Of a DNA stretch of 64,000 bases, positions 16,786-25,639 are shown in pieces. Source of the DNA: Aeoliella sp052161615 (GTDB lineage Bacteria > Planctomycetota > Planctomycetia > Pirellulales > Lacipirellulaceae); contig NZ_CP197417.1 of assembly GCF_052161615.1 (NCBI RefSeq), positions 310,001 to 374,000 of the forward strand. Reading direction: 5' to 3'. The notes beneath the pieces were generated by a model, which worked only from the letters and a program-made list of their open reading frames with translations, did no database searches and had not been told where the DNA came from. Position 1 is the stretch's first letter. Each line of letters begins with the position of its first letter. The position numbers were made by a program, and so were the translations under genes.

Positions 16786-17592
16786 ATGTCTTACCTGCGT
16801 CACTGGAAACTCGATCGCTCGCCGTACCGCCCCGAAGGCGAGGCGTATCCCGCCCCGCCTCAGCAGGAGGCGCTCGCGCGAATCGACTATCTGGCGAGTG
16901 AACATCGTCCGCTCGGTGCGCTGGTCGCGCCGCGGGGCATGGGGAAGTCGATCGTGCTGGGCGAAGCAAAACGTCAGCGTGTGCGCGATGGTCGCTACAC
17001 GGGCGAAGTCGATGCGTTTGGCATGACGCCCCGCGAGTGGCTGTGGCAGGTGGCGTGTGGATTCGACGCGCAGCCAACGCTGGGCGATAGCGTTTCGCGA
17101 CTGTGGCAGCGTTTGGCGGATACCGCGGCCGAGCACGCTTGGCGACGCGAGACCGGCATGGTGCTGGTGGACGACGCGGGGCAGGCCGGCCCCGATCTGT
17201 GCCAGCAGTTCGTCCGCCTCGTCCGGGTGGCGGGCATGGCGGGAGCGGCATGGACCATTGTGCTTGCCGCGACGCCCGAAGAATCTTCGCGCTGGCCCGA
17301 CACGCTGCTCGAGCTGATCGACCTGCGAATCGAACTCTACGCTTGGGACGAAGACACGACGGTCGACTACCTGCAACACGCCCTAATGTCCGCCGGACGT
17401 CTGGAGCCAGTCTTCACCGAAGACGCCCTTCGACTGCTGCACAGCCTGTCCCACGGCGTGCCGCGGCAAGTGGCGAGGCTCGCCGACTTCGCGATGGTGG
17501 TGGGTGCCGCGTCGAGCGTGGCAATCATCGACACCGGCATCGTCGAAAGTGCGGCCCACCAAGTGGCTTGGCCGACGAAGGTCGCAGGTTAA
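16786..17592 (+). CDS. ExeA-like AAA ATPase
   Basis: 268 aa from ATG 16786, the usual family start (MSYLRHWKLDRSPYRP). Residues ~40-60 carry a Walker A variant APRGMGKS, and VLVDDAG around residue 125 is Walker B. The sensor region is AATPEES, and a helical lid (HSLSHGVPRQVARLADFAM) follows. It belongs to the ExeA/MSHA-biogenesis-like AAA family linked to secretion and pilus assembly. No secretion genes are adjacent, so the role here is open. It is shorter than ExeA and lacks the peptidoglycan-binding half. Confidence 0.75.
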   Translation: MSYLRHWKLDRSPYRPEGEAYPAPPQQEALARIDYLASEHRPLGALVAPRGMGKSIVLGEAKRQRVRDGRYTGEVDAFGMTPREWLWQVACGFDAQPTLGDSVSRLWQRLADTAAEHAWRRETGMVLVDDAGQAGPDLCQQFVRLVRVAGMAGAAWTIVLAATPEESSRWPDTLLELIDLRIELYAWDEDTTVDYLQHALMSAGRLEPVFTEDALRLLHSLSHGVPRQVARLADFAMVVGAASSVAIIDTGIVESAAHQVAWPTKVAG

Positions 17593-17690
17593 TCACAGGC
17601 GAGCCGGAAGCGTCAGCGCCCGGAGGTAAATCGCTTTAGCAGTTTAAAACTCCGGTCGCTAACGCTCCCGGCTCGCCACGGCTACGCCTT
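17593..17690. repeat. Inverted GGCGAGCCGGAAGCGT repeat
   Basis: GGCGAGCCGGAAGCGTCAGCG near 17603 is matched in inverted orientation by CGCTAACGCTCCCGGCTCGCC at about 17656-17677, around CGGAGGTAAATCG/ttaaaactccgg. It is a dispersed palindromic element directly after the ATPase stop codon and may also act as a hairpin terminator. Confidence 0.55.
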
Positions 17691-17761
17691 TGCTTCGCTG
17701 CCCCGCGGAACTCTGCTACAATAGAGCTAGATACCTTAGTGACCTTCTTCAGGGCGATGAG

Positions 17762-18028
17762 ATGGACGCGGACAAACTTCGTGGCGAACTGACCAAACTG
17801 CATCAAGAGCTGAGCACCGTCGAAACCGTCGACGCGCCCACCAAAGAGATGCTGGTAACCGTGATGCAGGACATCGCCCATCTGCTAACCGGCGACAAGC
17901 CCACCGGCGAAAACGCCCCGTCGAGCGACAGCCTCCGCGAAATGATGACCGACTTCGAAGCCGAACACCCACAGCTCGCGCAGGCGCTGGGACGTCTGGC
18001 GGATGGCTTGGCGAATTTGGGGATTTAG
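17762..18028 (+). CDS. DUF4404 family protein
   Basis: 88 aa from ATG 17762. It is a small helical acidic protein with the pattern of DUF4404: MDADKLRGELTKLHQELS, then MLVTVMQDIAHLL, and a C-terminal EAEHPQLAQALGRLADGLANLGI. The family is widespread in bacteria with no known function. It is probably cytoplasmic, since there is no signal or membrane segment. It stands alone between repeat elements. Confidence 0.7.
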   Translation: MDADKLRGELTKLHQELSTVETVDAPTKEMLVTVMQDIAHLLTGDKPTGENAPSSDSLREMMTDFEAEHPQLAQALGRLADGLANLGI

Positions 18029-18029
18029 G

Positions 18030-18155
18030 CTTTGTTGCCTCGTTCCCACGCTCCGCGTGGGAACACATGCTCGGCCGCTTCGCGGCCCTACCGCACGAAT
18101 GACCGCAGAGCGGTCGTCCAGTGTGTTCCTACGCAGAGCGTAGGAACGAGGTGGG
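18030..18155. repeat. Inverted pair of the GTTCCCACGC repeat
   Basis: CCTCGTTCCCACGCTCCGCG at 18038-18057 and its inverted counterpart CGCAGAGCGTAGGAACGAGG around 18134-18153 flank CGCGGCC- and GACCGCAGAGCGGTC-type small palindromes. Same family as the copy at 2831-2882. Confidence 0.65.
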
Positions 18156-18215
18156 ATCTCTCCACGGCTTCTGTCCGACGACGCGTAGGTCCTCGGCTAT
18201 TGTTGGTGAAGCGAT

Positions 18216-19415
18216 TTACTCCGCTGTCACCAACCTTAGCGCTTGTCGGCACGCCAATTCATACTGCTCGATGTCGAGCTTTTCGTTGACGGTGTGGATG
18301 TCTTTTTGGCCGCAGCCGAGCGTGACGGCGGGGACACCGTTGGCGGCGAGCCAATTGGCGTCGAGGCCGCCGTTGCTGATGGAGAGTTCGGCTTTGCCCC
18401 CTTCGGCTTCGATCGCTTCCTTCGCGGCCTGGATCGAGGGATCGTTGTCCGGCAGGCGGAACGAGTCGTAGTCCAAGTGCCCTTGGAACTCGATGCGTCC
18501 CTTCTTTCCGAGCGAGCTCTTCACCTTCGCCGCGGCGCGAGTGAAGGCCTTCTCGATTTCTTTGACGATCCGTTCGCGGAACTTGCTGTTGTGGCTCCGT
18601 GCTTCGGCTCGCAGCGTGACGTGCTCGGTGACGACGTTGGTCGCCGAGCCACCTTGGATCACGCCGACATTGCTGGTCCCCTTGCCGCCCGGTTTTTCGA
18701 TGAGCCCGTGCCAGCCGTTCTCTACCAGGTCGGCGATGGCGAGCGACGCAATGGCGATCGCGCTCACTCCCTCTTCGGGGGCGGCGCCGGCGTGGCTGGC
18801 AATGCCGTAGACGTCGATGGTCATGCGATAACCACCCGTCGCGCCGATGGTAAGCTTCGTCGCGCACCCGCCGTCGTAGTTAAAGCAGAGCTTAGGCCCG
18901 CCGAGTTTCGACGGCACGACGTAGCGGGCACCGTAGAGGCCCACTTCTTCTTGGACCGTCCACAGGAAAGTCGTGGGGAAGTGAGGCGTGCCACCTGCGA
19001 GCAGCTTCTCTGCCGTCACTAGCAGCACCGCGGCACCCGAGCGATCGTCGGCACCGAGACCCGTATTGGGATCGGCCGACTCGATGTACTTGCCTTTGCG
19101 GACCGGTTGGCTTCCGACGCACACCGGCACCGTGTCGACGTGCGCCGACAGCATCCGCCGCGGACCGCGGACATTGCCTGGCAGTTTAAAGATGAGATTG
19201 CCCACCTGTCCCTTGAGGGGCGTTTTGGTGTGGGCGTTGTCGTGGACCAGTTCCGAGGCCTTGGCACCAGCGGCGACCAGCCGCTTGCGGATGAACTCCA
19301 TGATGGCCGCTTCCTGCCCGCTGACACCGGGAATGGCCATCATCTGCATGACCAGGTCGAGTTCGGGCGAATTGGAGGTCTTGCCGGCGGGAGTCTTCTT
19401 GGCGGTCTTGGCCAT
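18216..19415 (-). CDS. M20-family metallopeptidase (PepT-like)
   Basis: 399 aa. The di-zinc M20 fold is visible: SAHVDTVP (first His and Asp), GADDRSGAA (bridging Asp), VQEEVGLYGAR (catalytic Glu pair), FNYDGG (ligand Asp) and a C-terminal GCGQKDIHTVNE (ligand His). The lid/dimerisation domain lies between SHAGAAPEEGVSA and RAEARSHN. The family cleaves short peptides from the N-terminus. The first ~15 residues are Lys-rich and probably disordered (MAKTAKKTPAGKTSNS). There is no signal peptide, so it is cytoplasmic. Confidence 0.85.
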   Translation of the reverse strand: MAKTAKKTPAGKTSNSPELDLVMQMMAIPGVSGQEAAIMEFIRKRLVAAGAKASELVHDNAHTKTPLKGQVGNLIFKLPGNVRGPRRMLSAHVDTVPVCVGSQPVRKGKYIESADPNTGLGADDRSGAAVLLVTAEKLLAGGTPHFPTTFLWTVQEEVGLYGARYVVPSKLGGPKLCFNYDGGCATKLTIGATGGYRMTIDVYGIASHAGAAPEEGVSAIAIASLAIADLVENGWHGLIEKPGGKGTSNVGVIQGGSATNVVTEHVTLRAEARSHNSKFRERIVKEIEKAFTRAAAKVKSSLGKKGRIEFQGHLDYDSFRLPDNDPSIQAAKEAIEAEGGKAELSISNGGLDANWLAANGVPAVTLGCGQKDIHTVNEKLDIEQYELACRQALRLVTAE

Positions 19416-19517
19416 GGCGATGTTCTGTCTGCGAAGGAGGGAGACTTTAGGTTCGAGTATTACAGCACTCCCAGCTCGACAACGCTAGTAGCTCCACCGA
19501 GCGGCGAGTAAAATGCG

Positions 19518-19822
19518 ACAAGGCAAACCGCAAGCCCAGCCGTAGCCGGACCCGCAAGAGTTCGGGCGGTTAGGAACAGGAGGAAACGGAGGAAACAGAG
19601 AGCCAGGAAGAATTGATAACAGAAGGAAACGAAGGTAACGAAGAGAAAGAGAAAAGCAGTCTGACTACCAACTTCGTTCCCTTCGTTCCCTTCGTTCCCT
19701 TCGTTTCCTTCTGTTCTGAATCTCTTCTAGCTCTTCTAATCGCGCTTTCTCTGTTCACTCCGTTTCCTCCTGTTTGAGTCCTTTCCACTTCAGCCCGAAT
19801 TCTGGCGAATCCGGCTACCTAC
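19518..19822. repeat. Homopurine-armed long hairpin element, copy A
   Basis: The ends are inverted: GCCGGACCCGCAAGAGTTCGGGCG at about 19545-19570 and CCCGAATTCTGGCGAATCCGGCTAC at 19795-19819. Inside, a purine strand (AGGAGGAAACGGAGGAAACAG, AACAGAAGGAAACGAAGG) pairs with a downstream pyrimidine strand (CCTTCGTTTCC, TTCTGTT, TCTCTGTT, TTTCCTCCT), so nearly the whole 270 bp folds back. A short tandem run of CTTCGTTCC lies at 19673-19710. A second copy is at 21112-21427; partial ends occur at 29786-29850. Confidence 0.7.
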
Positions 19823-19840
19823 CTCACTTGTTTTACACGC

Positions 19841-20422
<582 letters not shown>

Positions 20423-20452
20423 CAGGCGAGTCGAACGGATTTGGTGCGCACG

Positions 20453-21094
20453 ATGAAACTGCTATCGATTAACGTGGCCCGGCCACGCCTGGTTCGTTTC
20501 CGTAACGAGACGGTCTCGACGGCCATCTTCAAGAAACCGGTAGAAGGCCCGGTCGAAGCAACCGAGCTGGGCCTCGTGGGCGACGATCAAGCCGACAAGA
20601 GCGTGCATGGCGGCGTCGACAAAGCCGTGTATGCCTACGCCGAGGAGAACTACCAGTGGTGGCGCGAGCATCTGCCCGACCGCGAGCTTCCGCCGGGCGA
20701 GCTCGGCGAGAACCTAACCGTTCGCGGCATGGTGGACGACGAAGTTCAGATTGGCGATCGCTTCCGCATCGGCACCGCGGTGTTTGAGATCACCCAGCCA
20801 CGCCAGCCCTGTTTTAAGTTGGGCATCAAAATGCAGATGCCAACGATCGTCAAGATGTTCCACCAAGCGGGCCGGCCAGGATTTTACCTCCGCGTGCTTG
20901 AGCCCGGCGTCTTCACGGCCGGCGACGATATCGAGTGCGTAAGTAGAGCCGAGAACTCGATCACCATCGCCGAACTCTACCGCTTGCGATTCGACCCCAA
21001 AGCGACGCGCGACCAACTCGAACACGCCGAAGCGCTCTCTGGTCTGTCAGAAGCATGGCGGGACGAGTTTCGGGCGGCGCTCGAAAGGCGGTAG
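20453..21094 (+). CDS. MOSC-domain protein, YiiM-like
   Basis: 213 aa from ATG 20453 (near-cognate TTG and GTG starts lie 9-12 nt upstream). The MOSC core has GLVGDDQADKSVHGGVDKAVYAY, GENLTVRG and the conserved Cys in RQPCFKLG. A C-terminal helical '3-alpha' domain ends in EAWRDEFRAALERR, as in YiiM, which reduces N-hydroxylated compounds using molybdenum cofactor. Spacing to trpG is 30 bp. moeA (molybdenum cofactor synthesis) is the next gene after a repeat element, which fits a shared cofactor. Confidence 0.85.
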   Translation: MKLLSINVARPRLVRFRNETVSTAIFKKPVEGPVEATELGLVGDDQADKSVHGGVDKAVYAYAEENYQWWREHLPDRELPPGELGENLTVRGMVDDEVQIGDRFRIGTAVFEITQPRQPCFKLGIKMQMPTIVKMFHQAGRPGFYLRVLEPGVFTAGDDIECVSRAENSITIAELYRLRFDPKATRDQLEHAEALSGLSEAWRDEFRAALERR

Positions 21095-21111
21095 CATTGG
21101 GGCGTCTTCCT

Positions 21112-21427
21112 GAAGTAGCCGGATTCGCAATAATTCGGGCGATTGGAACCAGGAGGCAACGGAGGGAATAGGTAAAAGCAGAAGAATGAACAGAAGGGAA
21201 CAAAAGGAAACGAAGAAGGTGAGTAACGACTAGTGAGTGCAGTTGACTCCTCCGTTCTCTCTGTTTCCTCCTGTGCATCAAACTGTCCTTACCGAGTCAG
21301 TGCCGCCTATACTCAACATCGTGTCTTGTTCCTTCGTTCTCTTCGTTTCCTTCTGTTCTCCGTCTTCAATACGCGATTTCGAATAGCCTTATAGCGTTGC
21401 CCGAACTCTTACGAGTCCGGCCACATC
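21112..21427. repeat. Homopurine-armed long hairpin element, copy B
   Basis: The ends GTAGCCGGATTCGCAATAATT (about 21116-21136) and TTGCCCGAACTCTTACGAGTCC (about 21396-21417) match those of copy A. Purine stretches (AGGAGGCAACGGAGGG, GAACAGAAGGGAACAAAAGG) face pyrimidine stretches (TCTCTGTTTCCTCCTG, TTCGTTTCCTTCTGTTCTCC). It fills the gap between the MOSC gene and moeA. Confidence 0.7.
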
Positions 21428-21436
21428 GGATCCATC

Positions 21437-22642
21437 ATGTTAACCGTTGACCAGGCGCTGGAACTTATTGCTTCGCACACCGCGCGGCTTGCGGCCTCGC
21501 GTGTGCGGCTGCGCGATGCTCTGGGGTTGGTGCTGGCCGAGGATGTGGTGAGCGACATCGACTCGCCGCCACACAACAAGGCGATGATGGATGGCTTTGC
21601 GGTCGTCGCGAGCGATCGAGCGTCGACGCGGACGATCGTCGAAAGCATCATGGCAGGCGATGTCCCTCGTCGTCCGATACGTCCCGGCACGGTCGCTCGT
21701 GTGATGACCGGGGCGCCGGTGCCCGACGGGGCGACCGCCGTCGTGCCGGTGGAGCAAAGCGAACTTGTCGACGACACCACGGTGCGACTCAGCTGGGTCG
21801 ACCCGCCGGTCGGCAAGCACATTCTGAAGCAGGGCTCGTCCGTCGCGGTGGGACAGTGCGTGGCGAAGGCGGGCACCACCGTCAATTCGATCGTCATGGC
21901 CGCGCTCGCCGAGGCGGGGGCGGCCGTGGTCAGCGTCGTCCCTCGCCCCGCGGTGGCGGTGCTCGCGACGGGCAACGAGCTGGTGAGCGTCGACGACCGG
22001 CCAGCCGCAGGGCAGATTCGCAATTCGAACGGCCCACTGCTGGTGTCCGCCGTCGTCGAGGCGAACGCCGCGCCGGTGGAGCTACCGGTGGGCCGGGACG
22101 ATCTCGCCGAGCTCACCGGCTTAGTGACCCAAGGCCTGGCGGCTGACGTGCTGCTGGTCACCGGCGGAGTTTCGGCAGGAGTGAAGGACTTGGTCCCCGG
22201 GGCCCTCACAGCGGCCGGGGTCACCCAGGCGTTCCACAAAGTGGCCCTCAAGCCGGGAAAGCCCATTTGGTTTGGCATCGCCCCGCGCGAAGGTGGCCCG
22301 CCACGGCTGGTGTTTGGGCTGCCCGGTAATCCCGTGAGCAGTCTGGTGTGTTTCCAGTTGTTCGTTCGCCCGGCGCTGGCGGTTCTCGCAGGGGTGTCCC
22401 CCAAGGTGGAGCTTGAGCTGCAGACCGGCAAAGCCGCTGGCGAGTTCGAGTACCGGGGCGGCCGGGAGATGTTTCGGCCCGCCCGGGTGGACAAAGAGGG
22501 CCGGATTCACCTGTTCGATTGGCACGGCTCCGCGGACCTCGCCGGCGTGGTGCCGGCGAATTGCCTAGTGCGGCTCCCCAGCGAGGGGGTGAAGCTCCAG
22601 CCGGGCGATTCAGTCGCGTATCTCGCGATTCCTGGTGCGTAA
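21437..22642 (+). CDS. moeA: Molybdopterin molybdenumtransferase
   Basis: 401 aa, the standard length. MoeA inserts molybdate into adenylylated molybdopterin, the last step of molybdenum cofactor synthesis. The four-domain order is visible: N-terminal helices and DSPPHNKAMMDGFAV, GTVARVMTGAPVPDGATAVVPVE, the MoaB/MogA-like catalytic domain with TGNELV, SNGPLL, TGGVSAGVKD and FHKVALKPGKPIWFG, then GLPGNPVSSLV. The C-terminal beta domain ends DSVAYLAIPGA. MogA and other Mo genes are not in the window. The neighbouring MOSC protein likely uses the cofactor. Confidence 0.92.
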   Translation: MLTVDQALELIASHTARLAASRVRLRDALGLVLAEDVVSDIDSPPHNKAMMDGFAVVASDRASTRTIVESIMAGDVPRRPIRPGTVARVMTGAPVPDGATAVVPVEQSELVDDTTVRLSWVDPPVGKHILKQGSSVAVGQCVAKAGTTVNSIVMAALAEAGAAVVSVVPRPAVAVLATGNELVSVDDRPAAGQIRNSNGPLLVSAVVEANAAPVELPVGRDDLAELTGLVTQGLAADVLLVTGGVSAGVKDLVPGALTAAGVTQAFHKVALKPGKPIWFGIAPREGGPPRLVFGLPGNPVSSLVCFQLFVRPALAVLAGVSPKVELELQTGKAAGEFEYRGGREMFRPARVDKEGRIHLFDWHGSADLAGVVPANCLVRLPSEGVKLQPGDSVAYLAIPGA

Positions 22643-22710
22643 TGCGGCGGCAATTGCACGAAACGCCGGGAATTCCGGGCTTTCCACGAGTCTCGCCCGG
22701 TGCAAAATGC

Positions 22711-22740
22711 TTGACAAACCGCACTCAGGTTGATGATTAT
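22711..22740 (+). promoter_or_regulatory. Candidate sigma-70 type promoter
   Basis: TTGACA at 22711-22716, an 18-bp spacer, then GATTAT at 22735-22740 within a TGATGATTAT context. It would start a transcript with a ~285-nt leader to the PEP-CTERM gene at 23031. No known riboswitch is recognised in that leader (22745-23030). Confidence 0.4.
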
Positions 22741-23030
22741 AGAAGGGGTCCGACCCGCGCAGTTTGCCTGGTTTGCGCTCGCCGTCCGCCCTGAATGGCT
22801 CACGATGCCATGAAGAGCTATGGAGAGCGCCGCCGTTGGTATCGCGTGGTGTCGGGTAACGGAACAGCGTCGTCGATCGGTTCGATCGTCACCACCTTCG
22901 ATCGTAAACCAAGCCAAGCCGGCCATCGCCCCGCGGGCCAATTTTGCGGGACGGTTCGGCTGAGGACCCTCCGCGCGGCACCAGCGAGCCAACCCTGTTT
23001 GGGGCGAAGTTAGAGAAAAGGCATTTTGTA

Positions 23031-25337
23031 ATGATTCATCGCTCGTCGATCTTCTCCCGCCCACTCGTTGGCTTGGGGACCTGGGTTTGTGCCGGCTTAC
23101 TGGTCACGGGACTGGCCGTGCAGCCCGCCGGGGCGGCGTTGGTCGTCAGCGGTGATTACGCACCAGCCGACAATCCCTTGACGACGGCAGCCTTTAACCG
23201 CGACCCCGCCGGCAACTTTGGCGTGATGGAAGGGAACGAAGGCATTCAGGTCTGGCAGGTGTTTACGGTGTCGATCTTCGATCCGACGCCTGGTCCGGTG
23301 CAGAATTACCAGTTCACGCTGGAAGAAGGGGATACAAACAAGGTAGACATTGAGATTGGTCGTACCGATGTGGGTTACTTGGAGCTCAACGGCGGATCGA
23401 TGTTGCGATACGGTCACTTAGTGATCGGTGGCATCAAGGCCGACGTGAATCTCGATGGTGCCGGCACGGAGTTTACTGGAACGGACACCGGCATCGGCTA
23501 CGTCACCATCTCCGGCACCGGAACCGTCTACAACAACAATCCCGCAACGCTTCCGGCGTCGCTAACCGTTTACACGGACCCCACACCTCGTCCGACTGAC
23601 CAGGGCTACGATGTCTACGTAGGTCTGACGGGTACTGGGACGCTCGAGGTGTTCGATGGTGGTCGTATGGAGATCGGCGACTCGTTGTATGTTGGCATGG
23701 CCGAGAACAGCAATGGCGAAGTGCTCGTCAGCGGTGTTGGTTCGGTGATCGCGCAGGCCGGCATCACACAGGACACCAGCGGCAGCGGAGACGATGAGAC
23801 AAATCCGATGCTCATCGGCGTTTTGGGCACCGGTGCCCTGCGCATCTTCGAAGGCGGCTTGGTCAGTGCCCAGGCAGGCGTGGGTATCGGTTCGCTGGGT
23901 GTCGCCATCAAGGATGGCGACGACGGCGACTTCGGCAGCTCGCTCGACACTGGCGAAATCACCGGCTACGGCGAAGTGGAGATCGATGGCAATGGATCGC
24001 GCCTCAACACCATTGGTGGTGTCACCGTCGGTTGGTTCTACAACGACTACAACAACTACGAGAACGGCGAAGGGAACACCAGCCGTCTGACGATCAGCAA
24101 CAACGGTCGATTGAACATGGTGCGCGACAACAGCGAAGACGGCTCCGACGACCCCGCCGACTTCATTGTCGGTAAGGGTTCGGTAGTCACGCTGGAAACC
24201 AATGGCCGCATCAACACGCCCGACGCCATGCTCAACGATGGCATTGTCGGCGGCCATGGCCAGATTGGTGTGGGCACGTTCAGCAATCGCCGGTTCGGCA
24301 TTATCACCGTTGGGGAAGGCGAGCGCCTGCAAATTACTTCCAGCGGCACCGAAATCGAAACCGAACTTGGCGGGGCTTACTTCATGGCCAACACCGGTTT
24401 GATCGACGTGAAGGGGGGCGAGCTCGTCTTCCAGCGCACCCTGGTTGCACCCACGGACACGTTCTACAACCGCGTCGATCCGGGCTTTGGGTTGACCGGT
24501 CCTCAGGCCGGTGTCATTAACGGCCAGGACGCCACGCTGCGTTTTCGCTCGGGTCTTACGAACCAGGCCGTCGTGGCCTTCACGGCCGGTGACAATCGCG
24601 TATCTGGCGACGTGCTGAACGACCTCACGGGCAGCATTTTGCTTCGGGGCGAATCCAACACCGTGTTCGAGAACGACCTGACGAACTTCGGTGTGCTCGA
24701 ACTCGGTGCCGATGGCTCGGCGGTCACCATGACCGTGCTCGGAGACTTCATCAATCTACCCACTTCGACGCTCAGCCTCAGCATCGGGGCCAGCTCGACC
24801 GGCTTCCAGTTGAGCAACGTCATGGTGGGCGGCAACATTCTGCTCGGTGGCCTACTCGAAGTCGACCTCGGCACCACTGGCCCCGCGGCGCTCGACCCCA
24901 TGCCGGGCGACGAGTTCGAACTCATCTCCGGAGCCGGGCTGCTGCTCGGCGCTTTTGGTGCGCTCGATTTGCCCACGCTTTCCGATCCGACTTGGCAGTG
25001 GCTCATCGATTACAGCAATTCTGACGTCACGCTCATCGTTAGCGACCTCATCACCATCGGTGGCGACTTCAATGGCGATGGTATCGTCAACGAAGACGAC
25101 CTTGCCGTGTGGGAGATGAACTTCGGCCTGCAGATGGGTGCCACCGGCGCGATGGGCGATGCCGACGGCGATGGCGACGTCGACGCCGCCGACTACTACA
25201 TCTGGCTCGCACAACTCGGCGGTGCCCCCATGGTTCCCGGTAGCCTCGCTGGTGGTGCCCAGGTGCCCGAGCCCAGTTCGATGCTGTTGCTCCTTGGAGC
25301 GGTGGCGGCCGGCGCTTGGCGGCTGCGTCGCAAGTAA
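23031..25337 (+). CDS. PEP-CTERM/dockerin-type autotransporter-like surface protein
   Basis: 768 aa from ATG 23031; an in-frame upstream start at 22944 would put 29 non-signal residues before the signal peptide. The signal peptide runs to about AGAALVV. The body has pseudo-repeats with 'Y/LxVGxxGTGTLEVFDGG' and 'SNNGRLNM' themes typical of beta-helix passenger proteins. The C-terminal region has two dockerin-like calcium loops (GDFNGDGIVNEDDLAVW and GDADGDGDVDAADYYIW). It ends with VPEPSSMLLLLGAV plus LRRK, a complete PEP-CTERM sorting signal. Contrast the 2828-5329 protein, whose tail has been replaced. Predicted to be exported and processed by an exosortase not encoded here. Confidence 0.82.
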   Translation: MIHRSSIFSRPLVGLGTWVCAGLLVTGLAVQPAGAALVVSGDYAPADNPLTTAAFNRDPAGNFGVMEGNEGIQVWQVFTVSIFDPTPGPVQNYQFTLEEGDTNKVDIEIGRTDVGYLELNGGSMLRYGHLVIGGIKADVNLDGAGTEFTGTDTGIGYVTISGTGTVYNNNPATLPASLTVYTDPTPRPTDQGYDVYVGLTGTGTLEVFDGGRMEIGDSLYVGMAENSNGEVLVSGVGSVIAQAGITQDTSGSGDDETNPMLIGVLGTGALRIFEGGLVSAQAGVGIGSLGVAIKDGDDGDFGSSLDTGEITGYGEVEIDGNGSRLNTIGGVTVGWFYNDYNNYENGEGNTSRLTISNNGRLNMVRDNSEDGSDDPADFIVGKGSVVTLETNGRINTPDAMLNDGIVGGHGQIGVGTFSNRRFGIITVGEGERLQITSSGTEIETELGGAYFMANTGLIDVKGGELVFQRTLVAPTDTFYNRVDPGFGLTGPQAGVINGQDATLRFRSGLTNQAVVAFTAGDNRVSGDVLNDLTGSILLRGESNTVFENDLTNFGVLELGADGSAVTMTVLGDFINLPTSTLSLSIGASSTGFQLSNVMVGGNILLGGLLEVDLGTTGPAALDPMPGDEFELISGAGLLLGAFGALDLPTLSDPTWQWLIDYSNSDVTLIVSDLITIGGDFNGDGIVNEDDLAVWEMNFGLQMGATGAMGDADGDGDVDAADYYIWLAQLGGAPMVPGSLAGGAQVPEPSSMLLLLGAVAAGAWRLRRK

Positions 25338-25639
25338 AGTGCGCCGCAAGTAGACTGCCTACCGCAGCGAATCGAACCCGCTAGCATCGGAGGCTTGAGG
25401 TGCGCTTGCCGCACCACGAAATTCCGCCGTCACTGCTAGCGAAATCTTGCCGACTTTCGCGATTGTGGCGATTCGGCCAAGTTTTGCTGCTGCGGTGCAT
25501 TTGCGGTAGTCGATATGGCGCATAAGCGCGGAGCGAGGCGACAGGAAGTTGCCCCGCGCTGGAGGCCAATTGTTGGTGGTGCCGATCCCTCGAAGGTGCA
25601 TTTGGGCGGCCCACCACGCGTTCAGGAGGAACCACCCAA
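25338..25639. other. Intergenic stretch, no gene seen
   Basis: 302 bp between the PEP-CTERM gene and the TPR gene. No terminator hairpin with T-run or recognisable promoter is clear. The only strong site is AGGAGG at 25624-25629, the ribosome-binding site of the following gene. Confidence 0.5.

Noticed and set aside
22745..23030. Riboswitch in the leader of the PEP-CTERM gene
   Set aside because: A GGCTGAGGACCCT segment recalls part of the TPP class, but the rest of that consensus is missing and no other known class fits.
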